From positions 1 to 23,537 of the forward strand of contig JAZUNZ010000008.1 of assembly GCA_045604405.1 (NCBI GenBank): a stretch of 23,537 bases of DNA. The letters run 5' to 3'. The translations under genes were made by a program, and so were the position numbers. The notes under the pieces are model-generated. The model was not told the DNA's origin and did no database searches. It saw only the letters and a list, made by a program, of their open reading frames with translations. This DNA comes from UMGS1649 sp045604405 (lineage in GTDB: Bacteria; Bacillota; Clostridia; TANB77; CAG-465). Shown in pieces: positions 1-5,984 of this stretch; position 1 is the first letter of the stretch; each line of letters starts with the position of its first letter.

Positions 1-3
1 AAG

Positions 4-26
4 AAGCAAGGAGACCCTTGTTTTTC
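4..26 (+). terminator. Probable intrinsic terminator of a gene left of the window
   Basis: A GC-centred 5-bp stem (CAAGG/CCTTG at 7-11 and 16-20) with an AGAC loop is extended by one G-T and two A-T pairs and runs into five T. The orientation fits a plus-strand gene ending before base 1, which cannot be seen. Bases 27-97 are AT-rich with no gene. Confidence 0.45.
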
Positions 27-97
27 CACAATTGTTTGCTCATTCTATATAAATTTATATAAAAATTTAATTTTAATACAAAAATTATTAGTTAATA

Positions 98-170
98 ACA
101 AACCACGCACTAAAAAGTACGTGGTTTGTCTACAGTCTGAAGAACCATTGACATACAGTCAATGGTTCTT
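98..170. repeat. Two tandem hairpins downstream of the RiPP precursor
   Basis: Hairpin one: arms 98-107 and 120-129 are a perfect 10-bp inverted repeat, extended inward by one mismatch and two pairs, with loop TAAAAA. Hairpin two: arms 140-152 and 158-170 are a perfect 13-bp inverted repeat with a 5-nt loop. They lie 24 nt after the precursor stop. Neither has an immediate T-tract on either strand, so they may be weak terminators or 3' stabilisers of the precursor mRNA rather than classical terminators. Confidence 0.5.
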
Positions 171-193
171 ATTTGGCTGTTAATTAAAGCTAA

Positions 194-328
194 TTAGCCC
201 CAATCACACTCGCCGCCGCCATCACATTCGCAGTGACAGCTACCATCACAAGAAAAGCAGTCACACTCGCCAGAGTCACACTGGCCTGTGGTGGCTTCCT
301 CGTAAATAGAAGCAAATACTTCAGCCAT
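194..328 (-). CDS. Cys-rich RiPP precursor peptide (putative, ranthipeptide-like)
   Basis: A 44-codon gene reading ATG at 328 to TAA at 194. Its AAAGGAG (337-343) lies 8 nt before the ATG. The first 15 residues (MAEVFASIYEEATTG) contain no cysteine and look like a short leader. Residues 16-44 hold eight cysteines (17, 22, 24, 27, 31, 33, 35, 41), five of them followed by Asp, a GGG run at 37-39, and end in ECDWG. The gene starts 16 nt after the stop of the radical SAM/SPASM maturase, so the two are surely co-transcribed. Known family logic: SPASM maturases beside short Cys-rich peptides form thioether cross-links (ranthipeptides such as SCIFF or freyrasin). The sequence is not SCIFF by eye, and I do not recognise a named family. 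It is visibly richer in G+C than its neighbours. The substrate role is inferred from position and composition. Confidence 0.82.
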   Translation of the reverse strand: MAEVFASIYEEATTGQCDSGECDCFSCDGSCHCECDGGGECDWG

Positions 329-344
329 AATGGTTTCTCCTTTC

Positions 345-1643
345 TTATAGTTTTATTACTACATTGTTGGATAATAGCTTATCTATAATGTAATAACCCT
401 CTGAAAGATTGGTAACGCCGATATGGTTAACGAATTCCGAGAACGTAAAAGTATTTACTTCCATCAACCAATCTACAAATTTCTTGACAAGATATGTGTA
501 GGTCTTTGGTGTGTCTGCTCTTACTCCCCAGTCTTCTTCAATAAGTTTGCAGCTTGTATTAAACTTAAACTTATCTGTTTCGTTATAACTGTTACAGCCC
601 TTGGGTTTGGTGAAGTACGTTAACGGTAAATTATCTTTGTTTGCGCAAGTGTCCATAGAATTCATCTTGCCAGTAAAGGGGACCGAATCAACCCTACAGC
701 CTCCCTGGCAAAACCTCTTGTGCTTACAATCTTTACACTCGTCAGGTAAAAGTGTGTAATCTCTCCACTCTTCCATCTTCTCAAAAACCTTTACCAGCTC
801 GTCGTCAAAAATATTACCATAGATGGTGCTATCTCTTGGGCAAGCTTTAAGGTTGCCGTACGAATCAACCGCATATGAAGATTTACCTGCCGTACAAGTC
901 TTCTTATTTGCGAACAAATCAAAAGCTTCCTGAGAGTAAAAACTACACATAGGGAAAGGACAACCGGTGTCAACATCTACGTTAAGCTGCTGGTGAACTG
1001 CAACACATATATTCTGCAGTTCTTTAATATCGTCAGTATCCAAAAGATACTTATCAAAAGAACAGTCAGAATTAATTGGTTTGCCGACGCGAGTAATATA
1101 AATCTTCTTAAGATTATACCTTTCAACTGCCAGTTTAGCCGAATCAAAAATATGATTTAGATTTATTTTTGAAGCAACTATATTTAGATTAAAGGGTATA
1201 TTATTTTCTTTTAAAGAGTCCAAACTCTTTAATATCCGTTTTAATGATCCCTTACGATTTGTTATAAAATCACAGGTATCGCTATCACCGCTGGGAAATG
1301 AAACAAAAAAGCGAAGCTTGTATTCTTTTGCAAAGTTTATAATATTTTCGTTTAACAGTACTGCATTACTATTAATAGAAAGTTGCACTCCGTTATCTTT
1401 GAATAACTTTATTACTGGTTTGAGTTGTTCAAAAACAAGCAAAGGCTCTCCGCCAGTTATAACAACAGCGTATGGTTTGTTTGCGATTATCCTTTTTGCA
1501 ATTTCAATACCTCTTTCCTGATCATATTTGAATTCTTCAAACTCACCACTCTTTCTCCAATAATTGTAGCAATGGATACAGTTATGATTACATTCTGGGG
1601 TAACCTCCATGTGAACAAATGGCATATGCTTTATAAATTTCAT
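345..1643 (-). CDS. Radical SAM/SPASM peptide maturase
   Basis: A 432-residue radical SAM enzyme. The N-terminal cluster is CNHNCIHC (C18, C22, C25), the CxxxCxxC motif binding the SAM-cleaving 4Fe-4S cluster, and ITGGEP (62-67) is the SAM-binding GGE motif. The C-terminal half is a SPASM domain with cysteines at about 228, 233, 250, 268, 303, 306, 312, 316 and 333 (including CKDCKHKRFCQGGC) for auxiliary clusters. Residues about 375-432 look like a small helical, winged-helix-like tail that could bind the peptide leader; this is inference. The start at 1643 has AAAAGGAG just upstream. It heads an operon with the Cys-rich peptide 16 nt downstream, its presumed substrate. It most likely installs thioether or other Cys-based cross-links. 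A sactipeptide or another SPASM chemistry is possible. It looks less AT-rich than the genes to its right, which may mean transfer. Confidence 0.88.
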   Translation of the reverse strand: MKFIKHMPFVHMEVTPECNHNCIHCYNYWRKSGEFEEFKYDQERGIEIAKRIIANKPYAVVITGGEPLLVFEQLKPVIKLFKDNGVQLSINSNAVLLNENIINFAKEYKLRFFVSFPSGDSDTCDFITNRKGSLKRILKSLDSLKENNIPFNLNIVASKINLNHIFDSAKLAVERYNLKKIYITRVGKPINSDCSFDKYLLDTDDIKELQNICVAVHQQLNVDVDTGCPFPMCSFYSQEAFDLFANKKTCTAGKSSYAVDSYGNLKACPRDSTIYGNIFDDELVKVFEKMEEWRDYTLLPDECKDCKHKRFCQGGCRVDSVPFTGKMNSMDTCANKDNLPLTYFTKPKGCNSYNETDKFKFNTSCKLIEEDWGVRADTPKTYTYLVKKFVDWLMEVNTFTFSEFVNHIGVTNLSEGYYIIDKLLSNNVVIKL

Positions 1644-1661
1644 GTCGCTTTCTCCTTTTTA

Positions 1662-1691
1662 ATTATATTTAGGGATAAAAATACTTTCCAA
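1662..1691 (-). promoter_or_regulatory. Candidate promoter of the maturase-precursor operon
   Basis: A perfect TATAAT on the minus strand (1667-1662) is preceded by TGGAAA (1690-1685, 17-bp spacer) or TTGGAA (1691-1686, 18 bp), each a 4/6 match to TTGACA. The site lies about 20 bp upstream of the maturase ATG. Confidence 0.45.
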
Positions 1692-1752
1692 TTAATTTTA
1701 CCATATTTTTCATGTTTTTTCAATATAAACGTAGATATTTATGTTTACCTTA

Positions 1753-1772
1753 TGATATAATTAGCGCGGAGG
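1753..1772 (+). promoter_or_regulatory. Extended -10 promoter and RBS of the HExxH peptidase
   Basis: TGATATAAT (1753-1761) is an extended -10 element (TGn-TATAAT); I see no good -35. GGAGG (1768-1772) is the ribosome binding site, 8 nt before the ATG at 1781. It fixes that start over an in-frame ATG at 1712. Transcription from this -10 would begin almost at the RBS, so the leader would be very short. Confidence 0.4.
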
Positions 1773-1780
1773 TAATACAT

Positions 1781-2461
1781 ATGAAATATACAAATGAGCT
1801 GTTTACAATAGAATATAACGATAAAAATATTTCTTTAGATTGTTTTAAAAAATTTCTAGATATTTATGAGTCTCAATTAATAAAGATTCTTAAACAATTA
1901 GAGGTTAAAAACATTACTATACCTATATGCTTTTTCAGTAAAAATAGTCTGGATGATTACGTTATGAAAAATAGCATTTCTTACAAAAATGCGCCAGTAC
2001 CTTCATGGCTTGTAGGTTTTTCCTCTAGTAAAATTGTTTGTTTGTTAGAAATTAATGATAGCAATTTAAATAATATGATTAAAGTAGCGCTACACGAATC
2101 TGTACATTACATATTATATAACACCTACCCTACTTCTAACCGTTCTAAATTGTTGGACGAAGGACTCGCAACTTATTATAGCAAACAAAATCCATCATAT
2201 AATTTAAAACAGATTAAAGAGGATTTTAAAAATAATATCCTAAAGAATATATCTGATTTATCTACACAAGATTCTATAAAATTTGCTAATATTAAAGGGT
2301 ATGCATATTGCTATTATGTATTGGACTTCCTAATACAAGAATTTGGAATTAAAAAGGTTTTGGATTGGTACAAAGATATTTCGGTATTTAATGAAGATAT
2401 TTACAAGTTAAATTTAAATTCTAAATTTACTAAATATATATGCAAAAAAACAAGCGATTAA
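1781..2461 (+). CDS. Cytoplasmic HExxH zinc metallopeptidase (gluzincin-like)
   Basis: A 226-residue protein starting at ATG 1781 behind GGAGG. HESVH (105-109) within VALHESVHYIL is the zinc-binding HExxH motif. LLDEGLATYYS follows, giving E127 as the third ligand (HExxH-x17-E), the arrangement of the MA-clan gluzincins. There is no signal peptide or membrane segment, so it should act in the cytoplasm. The C-terminal third is helical, as in the Peptidase_MA_2-like families. It is the only plus-strand gene in the left half and is divergent from the radical SAM maturase across 137 bp. A role in cutting the leader off the Cys-rich peptide is possible from position only. It could equally be an unrelated housekeeping peptidase. 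Catalytic class is well supported; substrate is unknown. Confidence 0.75.
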   Translation: MKYTNELFTIEYNDKNISLDCFKKFLDIYESQLIKILKQLEVKNITIPICFFSKNSLDDYVMKNSISYKNAPVPSWLVGFSSSKIVCLLEINDSNLNNMIKVALHESVHYILYNTYPTSNRSKLLDEGLATYYSKQNPSYNLKQIKEDFKNNILKNISDLSTQDSIKFANIKGYAYCYYVLDFLIQEFGIKKVLDWYKDISVFNEDIYKLNLNSKFTKYICKKTSD

Positions 2462-2482
2462 GTTCTAATCACTTGTTTTTTT
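2443..2482. terminator. Bidirectional terminator between convergent genes
   Basis: A 12-bp stem with one C-A mismatch (AACAAGCGATTA / TAATCACTTGTT) and loop AGTTC is flanked by seven A on the left and seven T on the right, so it works on both strands. The left arm includes the last codons of the HExxH peptidase, whose TAA stop is at 2459-2461. On the minus strand it serves the ATP-grasp gene. Confidence 0.85.
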
Positions 2483-2495
2483 GTGCATTTATTAT

Positions 2496-3431
2496 TTACT
2501 CAAACATTCTTTTCAAAACATCTCTATAGATTGATTTTATCATTTCATATCCACCTTCAATGGATTCAATGAATATTGTTGCACCAATACCAGAATTAAT
2601 TTCTAGTACATATAACTCTCCAGTTTTTGTCTGAATTATATCAATAGTAGCAAAATTAATATTCATTGCTTTTCCAGCAGTTATTGCTAAATTAGTGATC
2701 TTATTATACAAATCGCCTTTAGGCAATAAGCTGGGTTTTGCACCGCCACTGAGATTATGTTTCCATGAAACCTCAACCTTTTCATCGATCGCAGGAATAT
2801 ATTCCAAATCAATTCCATTGATATTATCTTTAACAACACTCTTATCTGGCAAATTTAGTTCGGAAATTAATTCACCCATCGAGGATTTACCATTACCTAT
2901 GACATATGGTTTTGTTTTTCCATAAATCAAGCGAACTTCTCCATTGGCATAAAAGGTTCTATATTCAGTATCAATATCATAGAACGGGCAAAGACTTATA
3001 GAGTTGTGTTCTTTAAACAAGCGCTCTACCGCTATTTCCGTCTCCTTTAAAGTGTTGCACAAAAACACCCCTTTGCCTTCACATCCGGAATTAGGTTTTA
3101 CAACCAATTTACCTTCTTTTAAGAATTCAGACACGACTTTCAACCAAACACCATTGTTATCAATAGATCTTGATCTTGTTGTCGGATTGAATAACATAGT
3201 ATGCTCTATGACTGGAACATTTTGAGATTTTAACACTTCATACGTTGCATATTTATCACAGGCTATATTTCCTGTTGCCTCCGGATTAATATCAAATCTT
3301 GTTCCAGTGATGTGTCTTACCTTTCCATCCTTCGATAATTGTAAAATCCAATCGTAAGATAGTTTTTCCATTTTTATACCAAGTTCGGTACAAACTTCCC
3401 GCATCAAAACATGAAATCCTCTTTCTTCCAT
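2496..3431 (-). CDS. ATP-grasp ligase, RimK/cyanophycin-synthetase-like
   Basis: A 311-residue ATP-grasp enzyme. LVVKPNSGCEGKGVFL (109-124) carries the ATP-binding lysine (K112) and the glycine-rich loop, DTEYRTFYANGEV (about 154-166) the central strand, and LYVLEINSGIGAT (273-285) the magnesium-binding E277 and N279. Such enzymes join a carboxylate, activated as acyl phosphate, to an amine, as in glutathione, RimK or cyanophycin synthesis. The acceptor cannot be read from the sequence. The N-terminal part (1-60) is short, lacking the extra domain of GshAB or CphA. The gene follows folC by 72 bp but has its own strong promoter whose -35 lies inside folC. Possible jobs include tailoring of a peptide or amino acid, or modification of a folate-like product; both are inference. 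Confidence 0.75.
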   Translation of the reverse strand: MEERGFHVLMREVCTELGIKMEKLSYDWILQLSKDGKVRHITGTRFDINPEATGNIACDKYATYEVLKSQNVPVIEHTMLFNPTTRSRSIDNNGVWLKVVSEFLKEGKLVVKPNSGCEGKGVFLCNTLKETEIAVERLFKEHNSISLCPFYDIDTEYRTFYANGEVRLIYGKTKPYVIGNGKSSMGELISELNLPDKSVVKDNINGIDLEYIPAIDEKVEVSWKHNLSGGAKPSLLPKGDLYNKITNLAITAGKAMNINFATIDIIQTKTGELYVLEINSGIGATIFIESIEGGYEMIKSIYRDVLKRMFE

Positions 3432-3491
3432 TGTGTTAATTCTCCTTTGTAATATTTTTGTTTGATGATATAATATTTAGAAACTTATTTA

Positions 3492-3520
3492 AGTATAACA
3501 TTGTTACAATGTTTTGTCAA
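3492..3520 (-). promoter_or_regulatory. Consensus promoter with a 17-bp palindromic operator
   Basis: On the minus strand TTGACA (3520-3515) and TATACT (3497-3492) are separated by exactly 17 bp. The spacer is filled by the perfect palindrome AACATTGTTACAATGTT (3497-3513, 8-bp arms around one T). The site drives the ATP-grasp gene starting at 3431 and overlaps the folC stop at 3504-3506. A dimeric repressor is expected on this palindrome. As RNA the same palindrome is a weak hairpin. Confidence 0.75.
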
Positions 3521-4799
3521 CATAATTCCTAATTTCGTTGATTACCGTACCATATGTGTAAAAACTTCCAACAATAAAATTAGCATTATTTCTTTCATAA
3601 CTAAAAATATATTTTATAGCTTCGTCTATGTTTTTCATCAATATTTCATCCTCTTTTTTATACTTAATGGCAACTTCATATAATTCTTCTTTTGTTGCAT
3701 ATCTATCAGTATCATTGCCATCTGTAAGTATAAATATGGAATTTTTATCTTCTGACAGTATCCTTATCATGTTTTCGTAATCTTTTCTCTTTAATATAGA
3801 AATAATATACACTCTTTTCAAATTGCTATAATAATTTTTTATCATATCTTGCAAATTCTTGATAGCTGGTTCATTATGTGCCCCATCAAATATAATCAAA
3901 GGATTATTATTTAATGTTTCCATTCTTCCTTTATGCACAATTGAGCTCAAGCCTTGAAATATAGCATCTCTAGATATCCCGTACCCCATATTATTTAATA
4001 TGTTTATAGTTTCTAAACATAAACTTGCATTATAAATTTGGATCCTTCCTTTTAAATTAATCCTTAAATCTGATATATCTTTAAAAGAAAAATATTGAAA
4101 TTTATCGTCAAAACTATAGTTATATACATCTTGTTGTGTAATTATATGTAATTTGTTGTTTTTCTTATTACATTCATTTATAAAAACATTATCAATCTCA
4201 CTTGTTTGTGAAAATATAACTGTATTAGAATTTTCTTTTATTATTCCTGCTTTTTGATATGCAATTTCTGGTAAAGTATTTCCTAATATATGCATATGGT
4301 CATAACCTATAGAAGTTATTACTGATACCAACGGATTAGTTATAACATTTGTACAATCATACAGTCCTCCTAATCCTGTTTCTAATACAACAAAATCAAC
4401 TTTATTTCTATAAAAATACAATAACGCCATTATTGTTTCTAATTCAAACAATGTTATATTTACTTTATTTGAAGAATTGTATTCATCTATAATTGGTTCT
4501 AATTCTTCAATTAGATTAACAAGTTCTTCGTCTGTAATCATTTTTCCGTTAATACTTATTCTTTCGTTGTATTTTATCAAATGTGGCGATAAAAATTTAC
4601 CCACTTTAAATCCTTGTTTAACCAAAATGTTACTTATTATCTCGGTGCAACTTCCTTTTCCATTAGTACCCGCTATATGTATAAATTTCATTTCTTTTTC
4701 AAATCCATTATATTTGTCAACAAAAAATTTCATAGCGTGTAAAGAAGGATTTTTAGTACCTCTATAAAAATTATTTAAATATTTTTCTACATCAATCAT
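3504..4799 (-). CDS. folC: Folylpolyglutamate synthase / dihydrofolate synthase
   Basis: A 431-residue Mur-ligase-superfamily enzyme that adds glutamate to (dihydro)folates with ATP. HIAGTNGKGS (41-50) is the FolC P-loop, NERISING (78-85) and GYDHMHILG (165-173) are family blocks, YQKAGIIK (181-188) includes the lysine that is carbamylated in the superfamily, and IIFDGAHNEPA (302-312) is the C-terminal-domain DGAHN block. Length is normal. The start is taken at ATG 4799 rather than 4832, because AAAGGAG sits just before it. It overlaps the upstream NTP pyrophosphatase gene by 8 bp, so translation is coupled. No other folate gene is in the window. The last codons contain the -35 element of the next gene's promoter. 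Confidence 0.9.
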   Translation of the reverse strand: MIDVEKYLNNFYRGTKNPSLHAMKFFVDKYNGFEKEMKFIHIAGTNGKGSCTEIISNILVKQGFKVGKFLSPHLIKYNERISINGKMITDEELVNLIEELEPIIDEYNSSNKVNITLFELETIMALLYFYRNKVDFVVLETGLGGLYDCTNVITNPLVSVITSIGYDHMHILGNTLPEIAYQKAGIIKENSNTVIFSQTSEIDNVFINECNKKNNKLHIITQQDVYNYSFDDKFQYFSFKDISDLRINLKGRIQIYNASLCLETINILNNMGYGISRDAIFQGLSSIVHKGRMETLNNNPLIIFDGAHNEPAIKNLQDMIKNYYSNLKRVYIISILKRKDYENMIRILSEDKNSIFILTDGNDTDRYATKEELYEVAIKYKKEDEILMKNIDEAIKYIFSYERNNANFIVGSFYTYGTVINEIRNYVDKTL

Positions 4800-5376
4800 A
4801 AATATTTCTCCTTTCTTTATACCATTTAGCAAAGTTCTCTAATGCAGAATATGACCCATCTATAAACCTTCTGTTTTCTCTTTCCTCTGCACTCATCTCG
4901 GCTAATGTTTTATCAAAACCTTTTGGCTTAAACACATACCATAAATCAGACCATTTCTCGTTTCTATCCATTCCTTGTTTTTCATATGCTAAATTACCAG
5001 TACTATTTCCATAAAAGTAACGAATTTCTTTACCATCAAAATATGCTAAACATTCATCAAATTTACATGTTCTATTTTCTTTATTTTCCATTAGTTTTAA
5101 CATTCCATCTATGCCTATCGTTTCTAATGAGAAATTAACGAATGCTCTTGGAAAGCCATTTAATTCTTCTATAAAAAAACCCGTATCTAATGCTATACAT
5201 GGTTTATTAACCACGCTATATGCTTGCTTTACCTTTGCTGTTGCTATTTCTTGCAAGCTATCGCTTCTAGGTTCATCTAGTTCAAAATCAAAAGTTGATA
5301 TTTTTAAATTAGTAAAATATCTTTCGGCCGATTTTGCTTTCCCTTTGTTATGTGTGACAAAAACTATTTCTTCCAT
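4792..5376 (-). CDS. Ham1/RdgB-family non-canonical NTP pyrophosphatase
   Basis: A 194-residue enzyme predicted to hydrolyse ITP, XTP and similar nucleotides to monophosphate and pyrophosphate. THNKGKAKSAERY (8-20) is the family N-terminal signature, ALDTGFFIEELNGFPRAF (62-79) holds the catalytic Asp (D64; DTG instead of the usual DSG), and KPKGFDKTLAEMSAEERENR (150-169) is the C-terminal base-recognition block. The usual SHR is changed to ENRR. The region after the DTG block reads like archaeal/eukaryotic ITPases more than classical bacterial RdgB. The start is at 5376: an in-frame upstream ATG at 5391 is itself part of the ATGGAGG that serves as RBS for the second ATG. It is the middle of a NUDIX-Ham1-FolC series and overlaps folC by 8 bp. 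Confidence 0.85.
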   Translation of the reverse strand: MEEIVFVTHNKGKAKSAERYFTNLKISTFDFELDEPRSDSLQEIATAKVKQAYSVVNKPCIALDTGFFIEELNGFPRAFVNFSLETIGIDGMLKLMENKENRTCKFDECLAYFDGKEIRYFYGNSTGNLAYEKQGMDRNEKWSDLWYVFKPKGFDKTLAEMSAEERENRRFIDGSYSALENFAKWYKERRNIYD

Positions 5377-5400
5377 ATATTTTACCTCCATATTATGTTA

Positions 5401-5880
5401 TTATTTATTCATTATTTCTTTTACGTAATTAACTATTAACTCAGGATACACTATTTTTCTGCCAGAAATCACATCTTCTACATCAATCCATTTGGCTATA
5501 ACATCACTATCTAATATTGGGTATTCATGTTGAATATCATCTGTATTCAAATTTACTTTATACAGCTGTATCATTTCATGGCCACGCCTGCCTTTATGCA
5601 CAAATAATTCTTCTACAAGACCTAAATACTTATCTATTACAATATCTGTATCTATTTCTTCCTTAAATTCTCTTTTAATTGCCTCTACAGATTTCTCATA
5701 AAATTCTATTCCTCCACCAATACATCTATAGAAAGGATATTCCTTGCTAAAATGTTCTGTAAGTAAAATTTTATTATCTACTATTACAATGCCCATTACC
5801 ATTGAGCGTATTTTTGTATATCTTTCATTGTTTATTTTATATCCTTCAACCCCATAAGGTTTTATTTCTAATTTGTCCAC
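5401..5880 (-). CDS. NUDIX hydrolase
   Basis: A 159-residue NUDIX enzyme. The Nudix box spans about 56-78 (GGIEFYE...REFKEEIDTDI), with the glutamates that bind magnesium; the final Gly of the motif is Asp. Members hydrolyse nucleoside diphosphates linked to another moiety; the substrate is not predictable here. The start is taken as GTG 5880, 8 nt after GGGGGA. A TTG at 5895 is in frame but would overlap that RBS and lie only a few bases from the predicted transcript start. It is the first gene of a minus-strand series with a Ham1-type pyrophosphatase (24 bp downstream) and folC, so a nucleotide-sanitising role is a reasonable guess. Confidence 0.85.
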   Translation of the reverse strand: MDKLEIKPYGVEGYKINNERYTKIRSMVMGIVIVDNKILLTEHFSKEYPFYRCIGGGIEFYEKSVEAIKREFKEEIDTDIVIDKYLGLVEELFVHKGRRGHEMIQLYKVNLNTDDIQHEYPILDSDVIAKWIDVEDVISGRKIVYPELIVNYVKEIMNK

Positions 5881-5903
5881 AATTATTTCCCCCAACTAGT
5901 AAT

Positions 5904-5933
5904 CAGTATAACAAACACTATACTGTTTTTCAA
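5904..5933 (-). promoter_or_regulatory. Promoter of the NUDIX-Ham1-folC series, with inverted repeat
   Basis: TTGAAA (5933-5928) and TATACT (5910-5905) on the minus strand are spaced by 17 bp. CAGTATA (5904-5910) and TATACTG (5919-5925) form a perfect 7-bp inverted repeat over the -10 and spacer, a possible operator. Confidence 0.6.
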
Positions 5934-5948
5934 GTAATCTATTAATAT

Positions 5949-5980
5949 AAAACACAAGGAATATTTTTTCCCTGTGTTTT
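5949..5980 (-). terminator. Intrinsic terminator after the histidine kinase
   Basis: A 13-bp stem with one G-T pair (AAAACACAGGGAA / TTCCTTGTGTTTT on the minus strand) and a short A-rich loop ends in TTTT, right after the kinase stop codon at 5985. Confidence 0.8.
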
Positions 5981-5984
5981 CAGC

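Noticed and set aside
98..170. Hairpins as a CRISPR remnant or repeat array
   Set aside because: The two hairpins have unrelated sequences and there is no repeat-spacer periodicity.
194..328. Cys-rich peptide as a SCIFF peptide or a metallothionein
   Set aside because: It has eight rather than six cysteines, and its C-terminus does not resemble SCIFF. A small metallothionein cannot be excluded from composition, but the adjacent SPASM maturase makes a RiPP precursor more likely.
1712..1780. Longer N-terminus for the HExxH peptidase
   Set aside because: The extra 23 residues read through the extended -10 and the GGAGG site and have no RBS of their own.
2496..4799. FolC plus ATP-grasp as a split cyanophycin synthetase
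   Set aside because: The Mur-ligase protein carries FolC-specific blocks (HIAGTNGKGS, YQKAGIIK), the ATP-grasp gene has a separate promoter, and the CphA N-terminal domain is absent.
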